Below, in pieces: positions 22,011-33,539 of a stretch of DNA of 64,000 nucleotides. The position numbers and the translations under genes were made by a program. Source of the stretch: Anastrepha obliqua. Lineage: Eukaryota; Arthropoda; Insecta; Diptera; Tephritidae. The notes beneath the pieces were generated by a model that searched no databases, had not been told where the DNA came from, and was given only the letters and a program-made list of their open reading frames with translations. The number at the start of each line of letters is the position of its first letter. Within the stretch, counting starts at the first letter, position 1. The stretch covers positions 44,476,001 through 44,540,000 of the forward strand of contig NC_072893.1 in the NCBI RefSeq assembly GCF_027943255.1, given 5' to 3'.

Positions 22011-24185
22011 GTTGCTATAGTGCTGAGCAGTCTGAAATAGTCGCGGCGGCACCGAACAGTTCCAACTATTGTACTGTACAACAAAAACTCATCATCAAAT
22101 ATATATAAGGTTTAGCTCTCTCCCTCCTTTTCCTCTACGTTACATCTTTTTTCTCTCTCGCCCTACGAAAATGCCCAAAACGTTGCATGGCCTTGAAATT
22201 TTACTCTTCATTCTCGCTCGTCCATCAACGTCTAAGAAGTTTCACTTCAAAAAATATATATTTAGTCCTGGTTTTATAGACGCCCTATCTCTCTCACTTC
22301 AATTCCTTTGAGTTTTGACTCACTTTCGCGCACATTTGGTATTAAAAGTTTACAGATCGGCATTATTTATTTTCTCTTCTTAATTCCTCGTCCTTAATGT
22401 CCAGAAACTATTTTAAACATTTCTTCATTTTTTTTTTTTATGTAAGAAATTTTCAATAACAAAATAATGTATTTTTTTGTATTATGTTTTTTTAAAGTAT
22501 TTTTTTTTTTTATTTTCTAAACCAAATATTGGGTACATATAAAAATCTCTTCATCTTATTTAGAAAGTTACAGTTTTTTCAGAATTTAGCAATTTTTTTT
22601 TTGTACAGGAAAAGCTTTTGATTTCTAAATATGTCCTATTAAAATAAAATATATATACATATTTTGAAGAAATATTAAATAAAAAAAAATTAAATAAGTT
22701 TTAAATTTGTTTTTCCGAAAAGCAAATTTAGGTGTTACCATCAATAAACCGAAGTTGGTTTGAGGCCATCCGAAAATATATTTTATATCCTAACATTTCA
22801 CTACAAACCCACGCCGAGTTTTAAGGCGCCATTCCACACGAATTCAGTCACTCCTTTACTAATTTTTTTAATGAGAAAACACATTTTACTTTGGGTGGAA
22901 TTTTCGCTTTCAAGACAAATTAATTCCGCACATTTTTGCTTTAAAAAAGCGAACTAAAAATACAAAAATTACTTGTCCTTCAATGCGTAAATTTGTACAA
23001 ATGTGCGTAATATCAAAAAATTAAGGTGATGGGTGAGAACGAACGAGCTAATGATGACGGGTACTAATTTTCGAATGCCTTTCGGTGCGGCTGCCACCTT
23101 GCGCTGCATAATTTTGCAGCTGCTTTTCTGATTTTGTTACAGTATTTTTTGTTTTTCTGCACATTTTAATTTTTCATTTTCATTTTCGTTTTAATTTATT
23201 TTTCACTTTCATTCATGCCGCCACTTTGTTCATTCCCCTACAATGTTCACTTTCAACCGGATATCCCTTCCATCTGCTCGCCTGCTCTGCGCCATCATCC
23301 ACCCACACCAGCTATTTAGGTGTCATAAAACATCGACCTGGTGAGTGAGTGATGTGTCTGCGCTAATCATACTTAACCATGGCCATAGACGCTAAAGTTG
23401 CCGCTATAAAAATAATAATAAAAAAATAATTAATCTTTTATGCCGCAGCCATTATGTAAATATGTAATATGCCGCCGTAAGTTGCAACAGTTCGTCGACT
23501 CTATTTTGTTTTTGTTTTTTGTTGTAGATAATGGCATCAACGTGGAATTTTAATTTTTATGGTTCCTGCTTGGATTTAAACTAATTTCCTTGTTAATTAA
23601 AATGTGTCAACGGCCGGATAATCACTACAGCCGTCAGAAAGCCAGAGCAAATGCGACGAACGCAACAAAGCGGATGTGACAAAAGTAGAGCAACGGTGGT
23701 TGAAATGGAGAGAGCGAAGTATTTTATAATTTTTAGAAATTCTGTAGGTAGGCTACAAAGTTACATATATTTTATTAGCATTTAACATTGTAAGGATTTT
23801 ACTGCTTTTTGAAATAACGAAATGGGCAAAATGCAGCCGAAATCAATGATTAGCCGTTTTCTGTTGAGTTCGTAAGATGTGGTTGATGTAACTAAAAAAT
23901 ATTTACGAGTATTTACGAGTGAATGCTGGGGAAACTATATTTTTCGCCAAATTCTGCTAGGTTCATCTGTTGTCGGATCGCTAGGGCCCACCGATCTTCT
24001 TTCGCGGCTTAAACAAACGAAGTTTGCATAGAAATATTTGCAACACAATTTTCTAAAAATTTTTATAAAACTAACCCACTCGACAGACGGTATTTTTTGC
24101 GGGATGATAGATTTAGTTTATTCATGCAATATTTATATAATAAAAGAACCTTTGGACATTTTGGTGACATTTCATCTTAAAAAAA
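22011..24185. other. AT-rich spacer
   Basis: About 2.2 kb with long A/T runs (22420-22710) and moderately complex sequence at 23000-23700. Open frames are short and without family features. No gene recognised. Confidence 0.5.
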
Positions 24186-24189
24186 GCAT

Positions 24190-24745
24190 GAGAGGGTAAA
24201 CCACAGGACGGTGTTCTATCGCCACTTCTTTGGCTACTCGCTGTTAATGAGTTACTAAAGAAATTTGAAGGTACGGCATCGAAACTAGTAGCATATGCAG
24301 GTGACATAGTCATAGTAGTGACAGGCCGTGAGTGACCTATTGAATAATACACTCGCAGCAATGCACCAATAGACAACACAGGCAGGCCTAGGGATAAATG
24401 CTGATAAAACGGATATGATACTTTTTACTAGAAGATACAAGATCCTCTACTGACAACCCCCAAGGCTAAACGACGTGGACTAACTCTTAAAAACCACACA
24501 AAGTACCTTGGAGTAGTTCTGGATAGTAAACTATCATGGAAGCAGAATATAAATATTAGAGAGGAAGAAAAGGCCAGTAACGCACTAAACGCATGCAAAA
24601 AGATGCTGGGAGTTACATCGGATCTATCTCCTGCTGTAATGTATTGGTGCTACTCAGCTATAGTAAAACCAATATTACTTCCATACGGCGCTCTGGTGTG
24701 GTGGACTGCGCTAAGAAGACCGACATATAAAACGCCTATGGAAAG
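24190..24745 (+). pseudogene. LOA/I-type retrotransposon RT, segment 1 of a split element
   Basis: The plus strand reads RGKPQDGVLSPLLWLLAVNE, then LVAYAGDIVIVVTG (catalytic YADD changed to YAGD), KNHTKYLGVVLDSKLSWKQN, LNACKKMLGVTSDLSPAVMYW and ILLPYGALVWWTALRR. This is the palm and thumb of an RT whose linker and RNase H continue at 26695 after a mariner insertion. Stops and frame changes occur near 24335-24470. The 5' part of the element is missing (5' truncation is the norm for target-primed insertion). Confidence 0.83.
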
Positions 24746-24908
24746 TACAGGGTGAACGATATGAAGTGTTACCAACTTCACACTGCTTGTATCTGTAAAA
24801 CAGCTCATGACATCAACGTCAAAATTGTTCTAATGACAGTTCAATATATTGTTTATAAGACATCAAAAGCATTTGCGTCGCAGTTTTGTTGAATTTTTTT
24901 TTTTTTCT

Positions 24909-26627
24909 ATGATGGAATTCAAACGTAATAGTGTGATTGCGTTATATTTGGCTAGAAAATCACAACCAGCCATTTTTCGTTAGCTCAGTCACCTCAAAGT
25001 GAATAAAATGTTTGTGTATCGCTCTATAAATCGTTACAATGATACTGGTAGCATTGCAAAACGCTATGGAGGTGGATCAAAAAAACCGCAACAACGCACA
25101 GTGCGGCCGATTCCCGAAAAGCTGGCCAAAACTCACAAAATTAAGTAATTGATTCAAAATTTCTTACTCGGGGGTTGTCGGGGTCGCTGATTACGAATTT
25201 GATCTTAAAATTTTGAAAATCCACCCCCTTCCACCCCTATTGGCCACCCCCTCACGTGAAATAGCGTATATTCTAGAACATAATCAAGATGCATGTAAAT
25301 TTATATGTTTTCGGGGTCGCAAGGTAGCAAGTGGTAGCAGCTGAATCTTGTTTTATTCAGTAACCATTATTTTTTTGAGGTTTCAAAGCAGCATATGACG
25401 GCGTTGTATTACTATACAGTTTGAAAACTCAAATTTTATAAAAAAAATTGCAAAAAATGTATCTACGTATTGCTGCAGCTAAAAATTTTGTGTCGAGGTA
25501 TTGATATGTACTAAAGAATTCTCGTATTTTACTAACCTTCCAAAGATGATTCCGTTTGGTTTTGTTCAATTTACTCCATTACAAAATCTTTCAAATGTGT
25601 ACGACTTTCACTATTCATCGACAGTAATACGATGCTCAAACGAAGGCCACGTTGCGACTGAAAATACAGAGGATACTTAGGGTACAGGACGTTGCTACGA
25701 ACGGTTTTCACTACTCAAGGCATTACTGTAGCCAACCCAAAGACAAAAAAACTCTATCTAGAAACTTTTTTTTCGACTTTTGGCCAGCTTTTTGGGAATC
25801 GGCCGCACTGTGCAACGCCAGAAATGGTTCGGAAAGTGAAGGCTCGACTTGAACGAAATCCACGTCGAAGTGGAAGAAAAATGGCCAAAGAACTGAAAAT
25901 ATCGCAAGACAGCATTCGACGCATATTGAAAAATGAGCTCAAGGACAAGCCTTACAAGTTCCAAAAAGCACACGATCTTTCACCCCAACAAAAAAAAGTT
26001 CGGTGCGAAAGAGCAAAGGAGTTGTTGCACTTTCACGAACGTGGCGAATTTCCTAACATTGTGTTTTCTGATGAAAAAAATGTCCCAATTGAGCAGTTCA
26101 TAAACACTCAAAACGATCGTGTTTACTTGACCGGCCACTCGAAGCAATTTCCCATCGCAAATAATGGTTTGGGCCGCAGTGACCGCTGATGGACGCTCTC
26201 CAATCGTTTTTATCGAGCCTGGTGTCAAAGTGAATGCGACTTATTATCAGGAAAATGTTTTAGAGCCGTGAACACACAAACATTTTGGTCGTAGACCATG
26301 GACGTTCCAACAGGACTAGGCACCGTCTCATAAAGCTCAAGCTCGTGTGAACCAAGAATGGTTAAAAAATCATGTTCCACACTTCATTTCATCCACACAA
26401 TGGTTTTCGAATTCGCCAGACGCAAATCCGATGGAATATTCCATCTGGTCCATTTTTGGAGAACAAGGTGACGACTAAAAAATATGCCATATGGATGCAC
26501 TGAAAGAAGCGATTATACGAGAATGGGCCAAAATACCTCAAGATCACATTCGTGCAGCATGCAACTCATTTTTTGACCGTTTGAAGGCAATAGTCAAGGC
26601 TAAGAGTGGTCATATCGAGCTAAAGTG
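24909..26627 (+). pseudogene. Mariner transposase, split and mutated
   Basis: The ATG at 24909 opens MMEFKRNSVIALYLARKSQP; a stop appears in the next segment and the frame is cut at 25097 by the nested element. It resumes at 25813 with PEMVRKVKARLERNPRRSGR, LKISQDSIRRILKNELKD and VFSDEKNVPIEQFINTQNDR (first Asp). After frame changes come WTFQQD (second Asp, next codon TAG) and SPDANPMEYSIWS, in which the third acidic position is Glu. I count 39 residues between second Asp and this Glu. It ends HIELK at about 26627. It is non-functional, and the 52.6 kb copy is its closest relative here. Confidence 0.85.
25097..25812. mobile_element. Transib-like non-autonomous element with CACAGTG termini
   Basis: A 716-bp insertion bounded by a 5-bp direct repeat CAACG (25092-25096 and 25813-25817). 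Disregarding it and one repeat copy gives continuous mariner sequence, as confirmed by the uninterrupted relative at 52.6-53.9 kb. Terminal inverted repeats start CACAGTGCGGCCGATTCCC on both sides and continue to about 34 bp with one mismatch. A 5-bp duplication and CAC-starting termini are typical of Transib elements, whose ends resemble the recombination-signal heptamer. No transposase is encoded. Superfamily assignment is inferred from ends only. Confidence 0.8.
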
Positions 26628-26694
26628 AATATATGTTAAAATTGTAATCATTTTTGAACAACTTTGTCTTTGAAATCAATAAAAACTAATTTCA

Positions 26695-27464
26695 TACAAC
26701 GTCTTGGTGCACTCTGCACAACAGGTGCATTGAAAACTACTCCAACGGCAGCGCTTGAAAGAATACTCAACTTGTCACCGATTGATATTGCGGCGCAATG
26801 CCTAACAGCTAAATCCGCCGTAAGACTCAGCGCGACAGGCAAATTTACCTGTAAAACATTCGAACATAGCTCAATAGGCACTAGTTATAGGGTCCAAATG
26901 GACTATATGACTCCGAAATGCAATTGGGTGAAGAAATTCCGAACAGCAATAGAAGAAGAGGGTGGAAAAAAGGAATATATTTATATATATATATTTAATA
27001 ATATATTTACTGATGGCTCAACAATGCTAGACGGAGTAGGGGCAGGGATCTACTGCGCAGAGCTAGGCATCAGGCAGCCATTTAAGCTTCCTGACCACTG
27101 CAGTATCTTTCAAGCAGAAGTCTTTGCTGTAGGTAAGGCTGCAGAAATATGTTACATCCGCAAAGACATCAAGCAACTCCAAAATAAATTTATATGCTGA
27201 CAGCCATAAAAGCAATAAACTCATATGAAATTTCATCCAAAAATGTTCTAAGAAGCAGGGAAGTCATAGAGAGGCTAGCCGTAGACAGACAGTTGCATAT
27301 CTATACCCGGCCATAAGGGCATTGAAATACAGACATGAAAATACAGATAGACATGAGGTGGAATAATCTAGTCACTTGCAAAACCGCGAAAATCATGAGT
27401 ACACAGAATGCAGATAAATACGTTCGAATCGTGCTAACTCTGTCTAGAAAAGAAAGCAGAACTA
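26695..27464 (+). pseudogene. LOA/I-type retrotransposon linker and RNase H, segment 2
   Basis: Continues segment 1 after the mariner. It reads QRLGALCTTGALKTTPTAAL in the linker, IFTDGSTMLDGVGAGIYCAE (first RNase H motif), LPDHCSIFQAEVFAVGKAAE (Glu motif), then, after a frame change, IKAINSYEISSKNVLRSREV and AVDRQLHIY where the WVPGH motif is broken. It ends RWNNLVTCKTAKI and RKESRTIVG, at which point a minus-strand element is inserted. An AT dinucleotide run (tatatatata) near 26978-27000 has expanded inside the RNase H leader. Confidence 0.83.
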
Positions 27465-27474
27465 TCGTAGGTAT

Positions 27475-29875
27475 TGAATTGAATTTGAAGAGGTCGAGCC
27501 AAGGAGCACCAGGAGATTTGGTGGCTCCTAAACCACTCAGGCTAAAAAGCCCATTGTATTTAAAGCTCTGGAAAGGGGGTAGATAGTCAAGGAGGGAGAG
27601 ACAGGGATAGAGATAGTTAGTCCTGTGAGAATTTTCCAGATTCTTTGGCAAATCTGTAAATATCCTCCAGTTTTAGAGTACGAATATTACCCATTCCCAT
27701 GACATCGGAACCCAATACCCGTAGTCGCGCTCTAGCAAAGGGAGGACACTCACGGAGAAAGTGCTCAGCGCTATCCGCCTCCTCCAAGCATGACAGGCAT
27801 ACCGGGTCCTCGATGATTCTAATGGTGGTCATATGCTGGCCCCATGGGTTGTGTCCTGTAATAATGCCGACCATCAACCGAATGTCTTTCCTTCAAAGTT
27901 TTAGTAGAAAGTTTGACAGTTTTCTGTTCGGACTTGTCACAAAACACTTTGCAGTTCTGCAGCGTTCTAGACCGGACCATCGCTCTTTATGTAGATTGCC
28001 TACATAATCGTTGATCCAATTCTTGATTCCTGCGAGACTGATTCCGATTATTGGCTCTGGCTTCTGTGGGGGCACCGCTGATCCACGGTTGGCCAATTCG
28101 TCGGCAATTTCGTTTCCTTGAACACCGGAGTGTCCCGGAACCCATATAAGTACAAACCTGTTTTATCTTGCGACAGAATTAAGCTTCTTCTTACATTCTT
28201 GAACAATCTTCGAGGTTTGCTTCGCGTTCTCCAGGGCCTTCAATGCAGCCTGACTGTCACTGAAGACTCCAATCTGTTTCCTGCTCCATCTCCTCTCGAT
28301 TATCCATTCGGCTACTTTTAGGATGGCAAAAACTTCTGCTTGGAAAACAGTTGCCATTCCCCCCATAGCATAGTGATACTTATTACTATCGTTTAAGTAC
28401 CATCCGGCCCCAGACCCTATTTCAGTCTTGGACCCATCGGTAAAGAAAATATCCGTCAAACTTCCCTGCATGCATTCTGGATTGCTCCATTGCTCACGCA
28501 ATGGAAATCTGACATCAAATTTCCTTCCGAATGAAACTGTGGGTATCAGGTCATCTTTAGGTGCCAAAAACAGTGGATACTGCTCCGACAGCAACTTAAA
28601 GATTTCTCTGTGTCCCGAAGTTCCATCTTCGTGCCAGAAACCATATTTATGGAGTCTACACATTGCTTTTATTGCTTCCTGTTGTATCTTAAGATCCAGG
28701 GGGAGCAAATTAAGCATAGCATTTAGGGCATCACCAGAGGTTGTACTCATGGCACCCGTGATGCATAAACATACACTTCTTTGCAGCCTGTATAGTTCCC
28801 GGATTGTGGACTTAACCATGCTCCGTCGTCACCAGACCACAGAAGCGTAAGTGATGATTGGTCTGATGAGTGCCGTGTATATCCATAGGACCACAGCAGG
28901 TTTCAGACCCCAAGTTTTGCCAAAGGCTCTACGGCATTGCTGAAAAATCTTCAATGCACTATTCACCTTCAGTGAAACGTGTGTCTCCCAGGTCAGCTTC
29001 TTATCCAAGATTACTCCTAGATATTTAACTTCGTTGGAAAGACCAAGTGTCACACCTTTCAGTGTTGGTAGACTGAGTCCATCCAATTTCCGTTTCCTCG
29101 TAAACAAGACTATGGTTGTTTTGTTCGGATTAACGGATTAACCTTGTCTCATGCACCAATCATCGATTTTGTCAAGAATCCTCTGCACTTTCGTGCAAAG
29201 CTTCCTTAAGTATTTATCCGATGTTAGCGCACAGACGTCGTCCTCATATGCTTGGACGTGAAAGCCGAGTTCCTGCATCTCCGCTAATAGGGAGTCTACG
29301 ACGAAGCACCACAGCAGCGGAGAAAGAACACCCCCTTGGGGACATCCTTGCTTGGCCCTGACTGTGATTTGCTCGTCGCTGCTCCCACCAGCGGTTAACA
29401 GCCTCTCAGAGAGCATGGAGTATATCCATTTTATAACGGCTTGATTAACTCCGTGTCGTTCGGCAGAAGAACATATCGAGCCGAAAGTGGCATTATCAAA
29501 AGCCCCCTCAATATCCACGAACACGCCCATTGTGTATTCGTCAGCTTCCAGCCCAGCTTCGATCTTGCTAACAAGATCGTGTAAGGCTGATTCACATGAT
29601 TTTCCACTCTGGTAAGCGTGTTGATTTCTACTAAGTGGACTTCTCGGCAATACCCCCACTCGAATATGTTTCTCCACCACTCGTTCCAGACTTTTCAACA
29701 TGAACGATGTCAAACTGATTGGTCTAAAACTTTTTGCTAGGGAATAGTCATCTTTTCCTGGTTTTGGAATAAATACTACTCTTACGCGTCGCCATTGGGA
29801 TGGTATATAACCAAATGCAAGACAGGGTGTGAAGATCCTTTTCAGGGCCTCGATCAGCCTGTCTCCTGATCTGTC
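27475..29875 (-). mobile_element. 5'-truncated LOA-like retrotransposon with 10-bp target duplication
   Basis: Flanked by the direct repeat TCGTAGGTAT at 27465-27474 and 29876-29885. The host retrotransposon reading, TIVGI then LTGQN, is continuous across the two flanks. The element lies on the minus strand with its RT truncated at the 5' end and a 3' tail of aattcaattca character beside 27475. Truncation plus variable-length duplication is the signature of target-primed reverse transcription. Confidence 0.9.
27617..29875 (-). pseudogene. LOA-like RT and RNase H, nearly continuous
   Basis: The minus strand reads WRRVRVVFIPKPGKDDYSLA, SFRPISLTSFMLKSLERVVE, NQHAYQSGKSCESALHDLV, VFVDIEGAFDNATFGSICSS, KQGCPQGGVLSPLLWCFVVD and VQAYEDDVCALT (YADD changed to YEDD). 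A stop follows at 29138-29140, then VKYLGVILDKKLTWETHVSL, ITGAMSTTSGDALNAML, IFFTDGSKTEIGSGAGWYLN, TVFQAEVFAILKVAEWI and VFSDSQAALKALENAK. The WVPGH region is frameshifted (about 28100-28160). The end is CLSCLEEADSAEHFLRECPP, a CCHC-like zinc finger. About five lesions. The first 15 codons of the longest open frame near 29920 belong to flanking DNA. Confidence 0.88.
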
Positions 29876-29885
29876 TCGTAGGTAT

Positions 29886-30215
29886 ACTAACAGGCCAAAA
29901 TTTCCAAGCGACGTACGCATACAAGATAGGAATTACAAACAACGATAGCTGCAGATTTTGCAATGAACTGGAAGAGAGGGAAACGCTAGAACACCTTCTA
30001 TGTTCCTTCCCTGCAAAGCAAAAGCTTTACAATATGAAAAGTTAAAGTACTTCTCGGGGATAGAGCTCCAAAGTTTACTTAGATTCGCAATAACGCAGGC
30101 TTATTACAAAAAGCCTACTTCAAGAAAACGTAAGCACCAATCTCCACCTGGTAACACTAAGAATCAATAGGTATATGTGATGGCTTTCAGCCAGCCAGGT
30201 CAACCTAAACTAGCC
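29886..30215 (+). pseudogene. LOA/I-type retrotransposon C-terminus and 3' end, segment 3
   Basis: This is the last part of the element begun at 24190. It reads LTGQNFQATYAYKIGITNND, SCRFCNELEERETLEHLLCS (zinc finger C-C-H-C) and a frame-shifted tail with KVYLDSQ. The 3' UTR ends in ggctttcagccagccaggtc followed by aacctaaac. The same terminus is found in reverse at 62020-62300, so both belong to one family. Confidence 0.83.
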
Positions 30216-30265
30216 TTAAAAAAATTCTTTTGTTCTATTTCTATTTTTATTTGTTCGATTCAGTT

Positions 30266-30560
30266 GTAAGTTACAGGGTGTTAAAAATGGCAGTCAACAC
30301 AGAGAAAATTCGGTATATTTTACGAAATTTTCTTTGATAAAGGCGAAAATGCAAGCCAGGCCACTAAAATAGTGAATGGTGTTTATGATGCCGGTAGGTT
30401 TCGTCTTTTCCGTTCTGGAATTTTTGTTGCTAAAGAAAATTCCAAAAATAGCGATAAAATCACAGAAATAATCGAAGTTGACTGTTAGTCGTAGCATCGT
30501 CCAGGAGCTAAAGATCGACCATGAAACAAATTTAAACCAATTGTGCTAACATTTTACGCA
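30266..30560 (+). pseudogene. DD34D-type mariner, N-terminal fragment (copy 1 of 3)
   Basis: An ATG at 30287 starts MAVNTEKIRYILRNF, then a frame change, and the helix-turn-helix sequence continues as broken pieces (gcaagccaggccactaaaat, gataaaatcacagaaataat, atcgtccaggagctaaagatc). The same segment, with the same leader cagttgtaagttacaggg, is present at 40021-40343 and 59925-60216. The rest of the transposase is absent here. Non-functional. Confidence 0.75.
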
Positions 30561-31720
30561 AAAACAGTGGACTTCTTGTTCCCTCACACTAATATTTCGT
30601 AAACTTGAATTAAAATGGTTTATTTCTTAAGAAATGAAGCATTTAAGCTGAAGACTTGATAGCATTATTTTAGCTCTCTTAGCATTATTTTAGCTCTACA
30701 GCAATCAAAAATATAGGAATGTGACAGATATTTAGTCAGTTCTGCTCGCCACTGTATTTGCATGCCCTCAAATCCAAAACTAATTCGTTACCGAGGCCTA
30801 AGCCAACATAAGCAATATACAATTACTACGTTTATCATCGACTTATTCGAAGTCTCCATTTCCAATTTAATTAATTCCATAGCTATTTTATGACATAAAA
30901 CAGCCATACACACCCTTTGAATTCCATTTCTTTAAAAAATGAGTCCATTCTTTACACTCACTTTTCATTCCTATCTGGGACTTTAGTCGAATCGCCAACA
31001 ATGTTTTCTAAGCCAGTCACGCAACAGTTGATTTCAAGAAATGTCCATTTTTTGCTACAGCACAAATACTGTTCTCCCCAATAGCCCGCTCGTTCATACG
31101 CAAGTGCCCATCTAAGTTGGTCCGTTCGCCATCCGAATCACAAATAATTGCATTCTGCATTTTAATGAGCTGCCACAAAACGATTTTCGGCACGAACTTG
31201 AAGCATTTGTTGGCTGTCGTAGGCACTTATCCCAGACACTGTCGCAGCAATGATAGCAGAAGTCACAACAACAATAAGTGGCACTGTTGCGAAATTGGGT
31301 TAAACGTAAAGAATTGTGCACGGCCAAGTTTATATGTGTGTATGCTTGCGTGTATGTACTTATACTTCTATGTGTGTGTTTATGCATTTATGCGTGTGTT
31401 TATTTGGGTTGCAATTCCTGTATTTGCATTTTTACTTGGAATGCAGTTTGTGTTTACAGTTTGCAACAAATTAGCAATTAATTTTATTTAAATTACTTTT
31501 CGGACTCATTCCGATGCTTGTACTTGCACTTGTAGGCCATAAAAGGAATTCTCCGTGAATTCTATGTTTGAATTTGCATGCGTGGCAGAGAAAGCTTAGA
31601 AGTAAATTATGCAAAAAACGTTAATAAGGCACATGCACTTACTTTGATAGATAAAACATTTGCATAAAATTATTTTATTTATTTTATTTATATAAATAGT
31701 AACATAGTAAGACTAAAGTC
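30561..31720. other. Spacer, complex but without recognised genes
   Basis: A duplicated short string (ttagcattattttagctct, twice near 30660-30700) and a tgtgtgtatg-rich stretch at 31325-31410. Open frames of 60-120 codons overlap on both strands without family features. Possibly intronic or intergenic host DNA. Confidence 0.4.
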
Positions 31721-31724
31721 TTTT

Positions 31725-32745
31725 AAGAGTATGATAGAAGTGGACCAAGGATAAACCTTTGCGGAACACCAGTATGTGCATATCTAGGTTGAGATGTTAA
31801 TTTTCTAGTCTTAACTTCTGCGTTCTGCCACCAAGGTAGCTGGCCATGAGCTTCACCGCACTGTCTTTGAAGCCGAAATAATGTTTAAGCTTCGAACATA
31901 ACAATTTGTGATCCATTGTGTCAAATGCTTTAGGAAAATCACGTAAACAAAGTAGAGTCAAGTCACCGTTGTCAAAACTAATTCTTATATCGTCTAGTAT
32001 TTTAAACATTGGTGTCGAGCAACCGTGGTTTTGTTTGAAGCCAGATTGTAGAGGAGAAAGTAGACGATTGTCCTGTACAAATGTGGAATTTTGCGTGGAC
32101 ATCAAGTTTTCGCAAACTTTGGAAAATGTGGGCAGTATACTGATAGGTCTATAGTCACAAGCACGTGCTATTTGTGCTTTTTTCCGACTGGGAAAACTAT
32201 AGCCTTTTTCCATGCTGCTGGGAAACATGAACTAGTCAAGCAATGGTTTATTATATGGGTCCTAAGGAGTCCTATTTTATACTGGATGACTATACGGACT
32301 AATTTTAGCGATATGCCATCATCTCCTACAGCATTAGACTTTATATTGGATAAAGCTTTCAGGACATCTACCTCACTAACTGTCATAAATTGAAACTGTT
32401 CTTTTAGATTTTCACAAGATGAGGACTCTTTTAAAATAGGAGCACAATTTGTTTTCTAACCAACACTAATAAAGTAGTCATTCAGTTCATCAAGGTCAAT
32501 CTCACATTTGGGACTTTCCTTGCCATGAATTTTAAATGTTTTTAGGTTGCGCCACAGTTCGCTTGTTGGAAGTGGCAGATCAAGTTTTGAGTAACTGTAC
32601 CAACGTTTTGCTTGTCGTATTATATCAGAGGTTTCATTTCGGACTTCCTTGTATCAAACAGCCAAGCTGCTCTGGAAACATAAGCAACCGCTTGGACCTC
32701 TTCAAAAGAGGCAAAGGAAGGTAAGTCGAGGCTGAACTCCGTTGG
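31725..32745 (-). pseudogene. Non-LTR RT (CR1/Jockey-like), 5' part
   Basis: The minus strand reads, from 32740: VQAVAYVSRAAWLFDTRK and scattered linker, then TVSEVDVLKALSNIKSNAVG, DDGISLKLV (the SxGxDGI finger motif), CFPAAWKKAIVFPVGKK, DYRPISILPTFSKVCENLM, LSPLQSGFKQNHGCSTPMF, LCLRDFPKAFDTMDHKLLC (first catalytic region, usually LLDFSKAFD) and SYLGGRTQKLRLEN. After a stop comes GVPQRFILGPLL. The catalytic YADD box lies beyond the end and is missing. Frame breaks fall at about 32170-32230 and upstream of 32390. The lineage differs from the RNase H-bearing elements in this window. Confidence 0.82.
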
Positions 32746-32749
32746 ACGG

Positions 32750-33530
32750 TGAAATGAGCTGGAACTAATGTGGATGCCGAGATATAGAGGTGTTCATGGT
32801 CACGAATTGGTTGATAAATTGACGAACTGAGAGCTTTTAGAGTATCCAATTGAACTAAAGCCAATCTAATTGTCTAATTTTATTAAAAAAGAGCCTGAGA
32901 GACGTTCGTGCAGTACTAATGCCTGTGAAACAACCAAATGTTTCCTGAAAAAACCCGCGAAGGTGGTAACAAAATTCCCTCTCAGTTAGAGCTTGATAAG
33001 ATTGAGCCATAAGCCCTTATAGGACTAATGTCACGATACAATCATAAGAACGAAATGTGGTCTCTATAAGTAGGATCGCAATCCACTGAGGAGAGCAATG
33101 AGGATAGCACAGAACATTTTATCATGTTGGGTCGAATGTATCTACGTGAGATTGGCGGAGGGGCTATGAAACAAACGGAGTACGGCAACTAAACGAACCC
33201 GAGATTTAGTACAAAACCGACACTGATTACAAACGACATTGGGACGCAACACACTAACCACAAGCGGAAGCAATAAAATATTATATGAAGTACCGCCGAA
33301 ACGAGCTGCTTCATTGGAGGGCGCGTTTACTAAATTAAGGCACGAAGCCATCGTAGGCGAGAATAGGTGAACTAAAAACTGCTGCTACTCGACAAACTGC
33401 TAAGATTCTTAATAGAAAATCTAGAAATATTGCTGAAGAGACCTCCACCTACCTCCTTCTATCCTTAACAACTTGTCTTCTTGCAATATTGGTTGAAAAA
33501 TTTCTGGTTGTCCACAATAAGAAGTAAGAA
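32750..33530. other. Spacer
   Basis: Moderately GC sequence (32880-33420) that looks like decayed coding DNA, but I cannot match it to any family in six frames. Stops are frequent. Confidence 0.35.
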
Positions 33531-33539
33531 GAAATAAAA

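Larger units (their letters stand above)
24748..26694 (+). mobile_element. Mariner with DD39-type spacing, right end missing, split by a Transib-like element
   Basis: The left end is TA (24746-24747) followed by CAGGGTGAACGATATGAAGT, the same terminus as the complete relative at 52638-53952. The element is inserted in a retrotransposon RT. At the right it stops short: the last shared sequence is aaaactaatttca (26682-26694), and the retrotransposon resumes at once. By comparison with the 52.6 kb copy, roughly the last 60 bp including the right terminal repeat are lost. A 716-bp element with a 5-bp duplication sits inside it (25097-25812). Confidence 0.87.

Noticed and set aside
31017..31491. 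Overlapping open frames on both strands (up to 124 codons)
   Set aside because: Composition is driven by TGTG/TATG repeats. No domain, no plausible start context, and shadows on the other strand.
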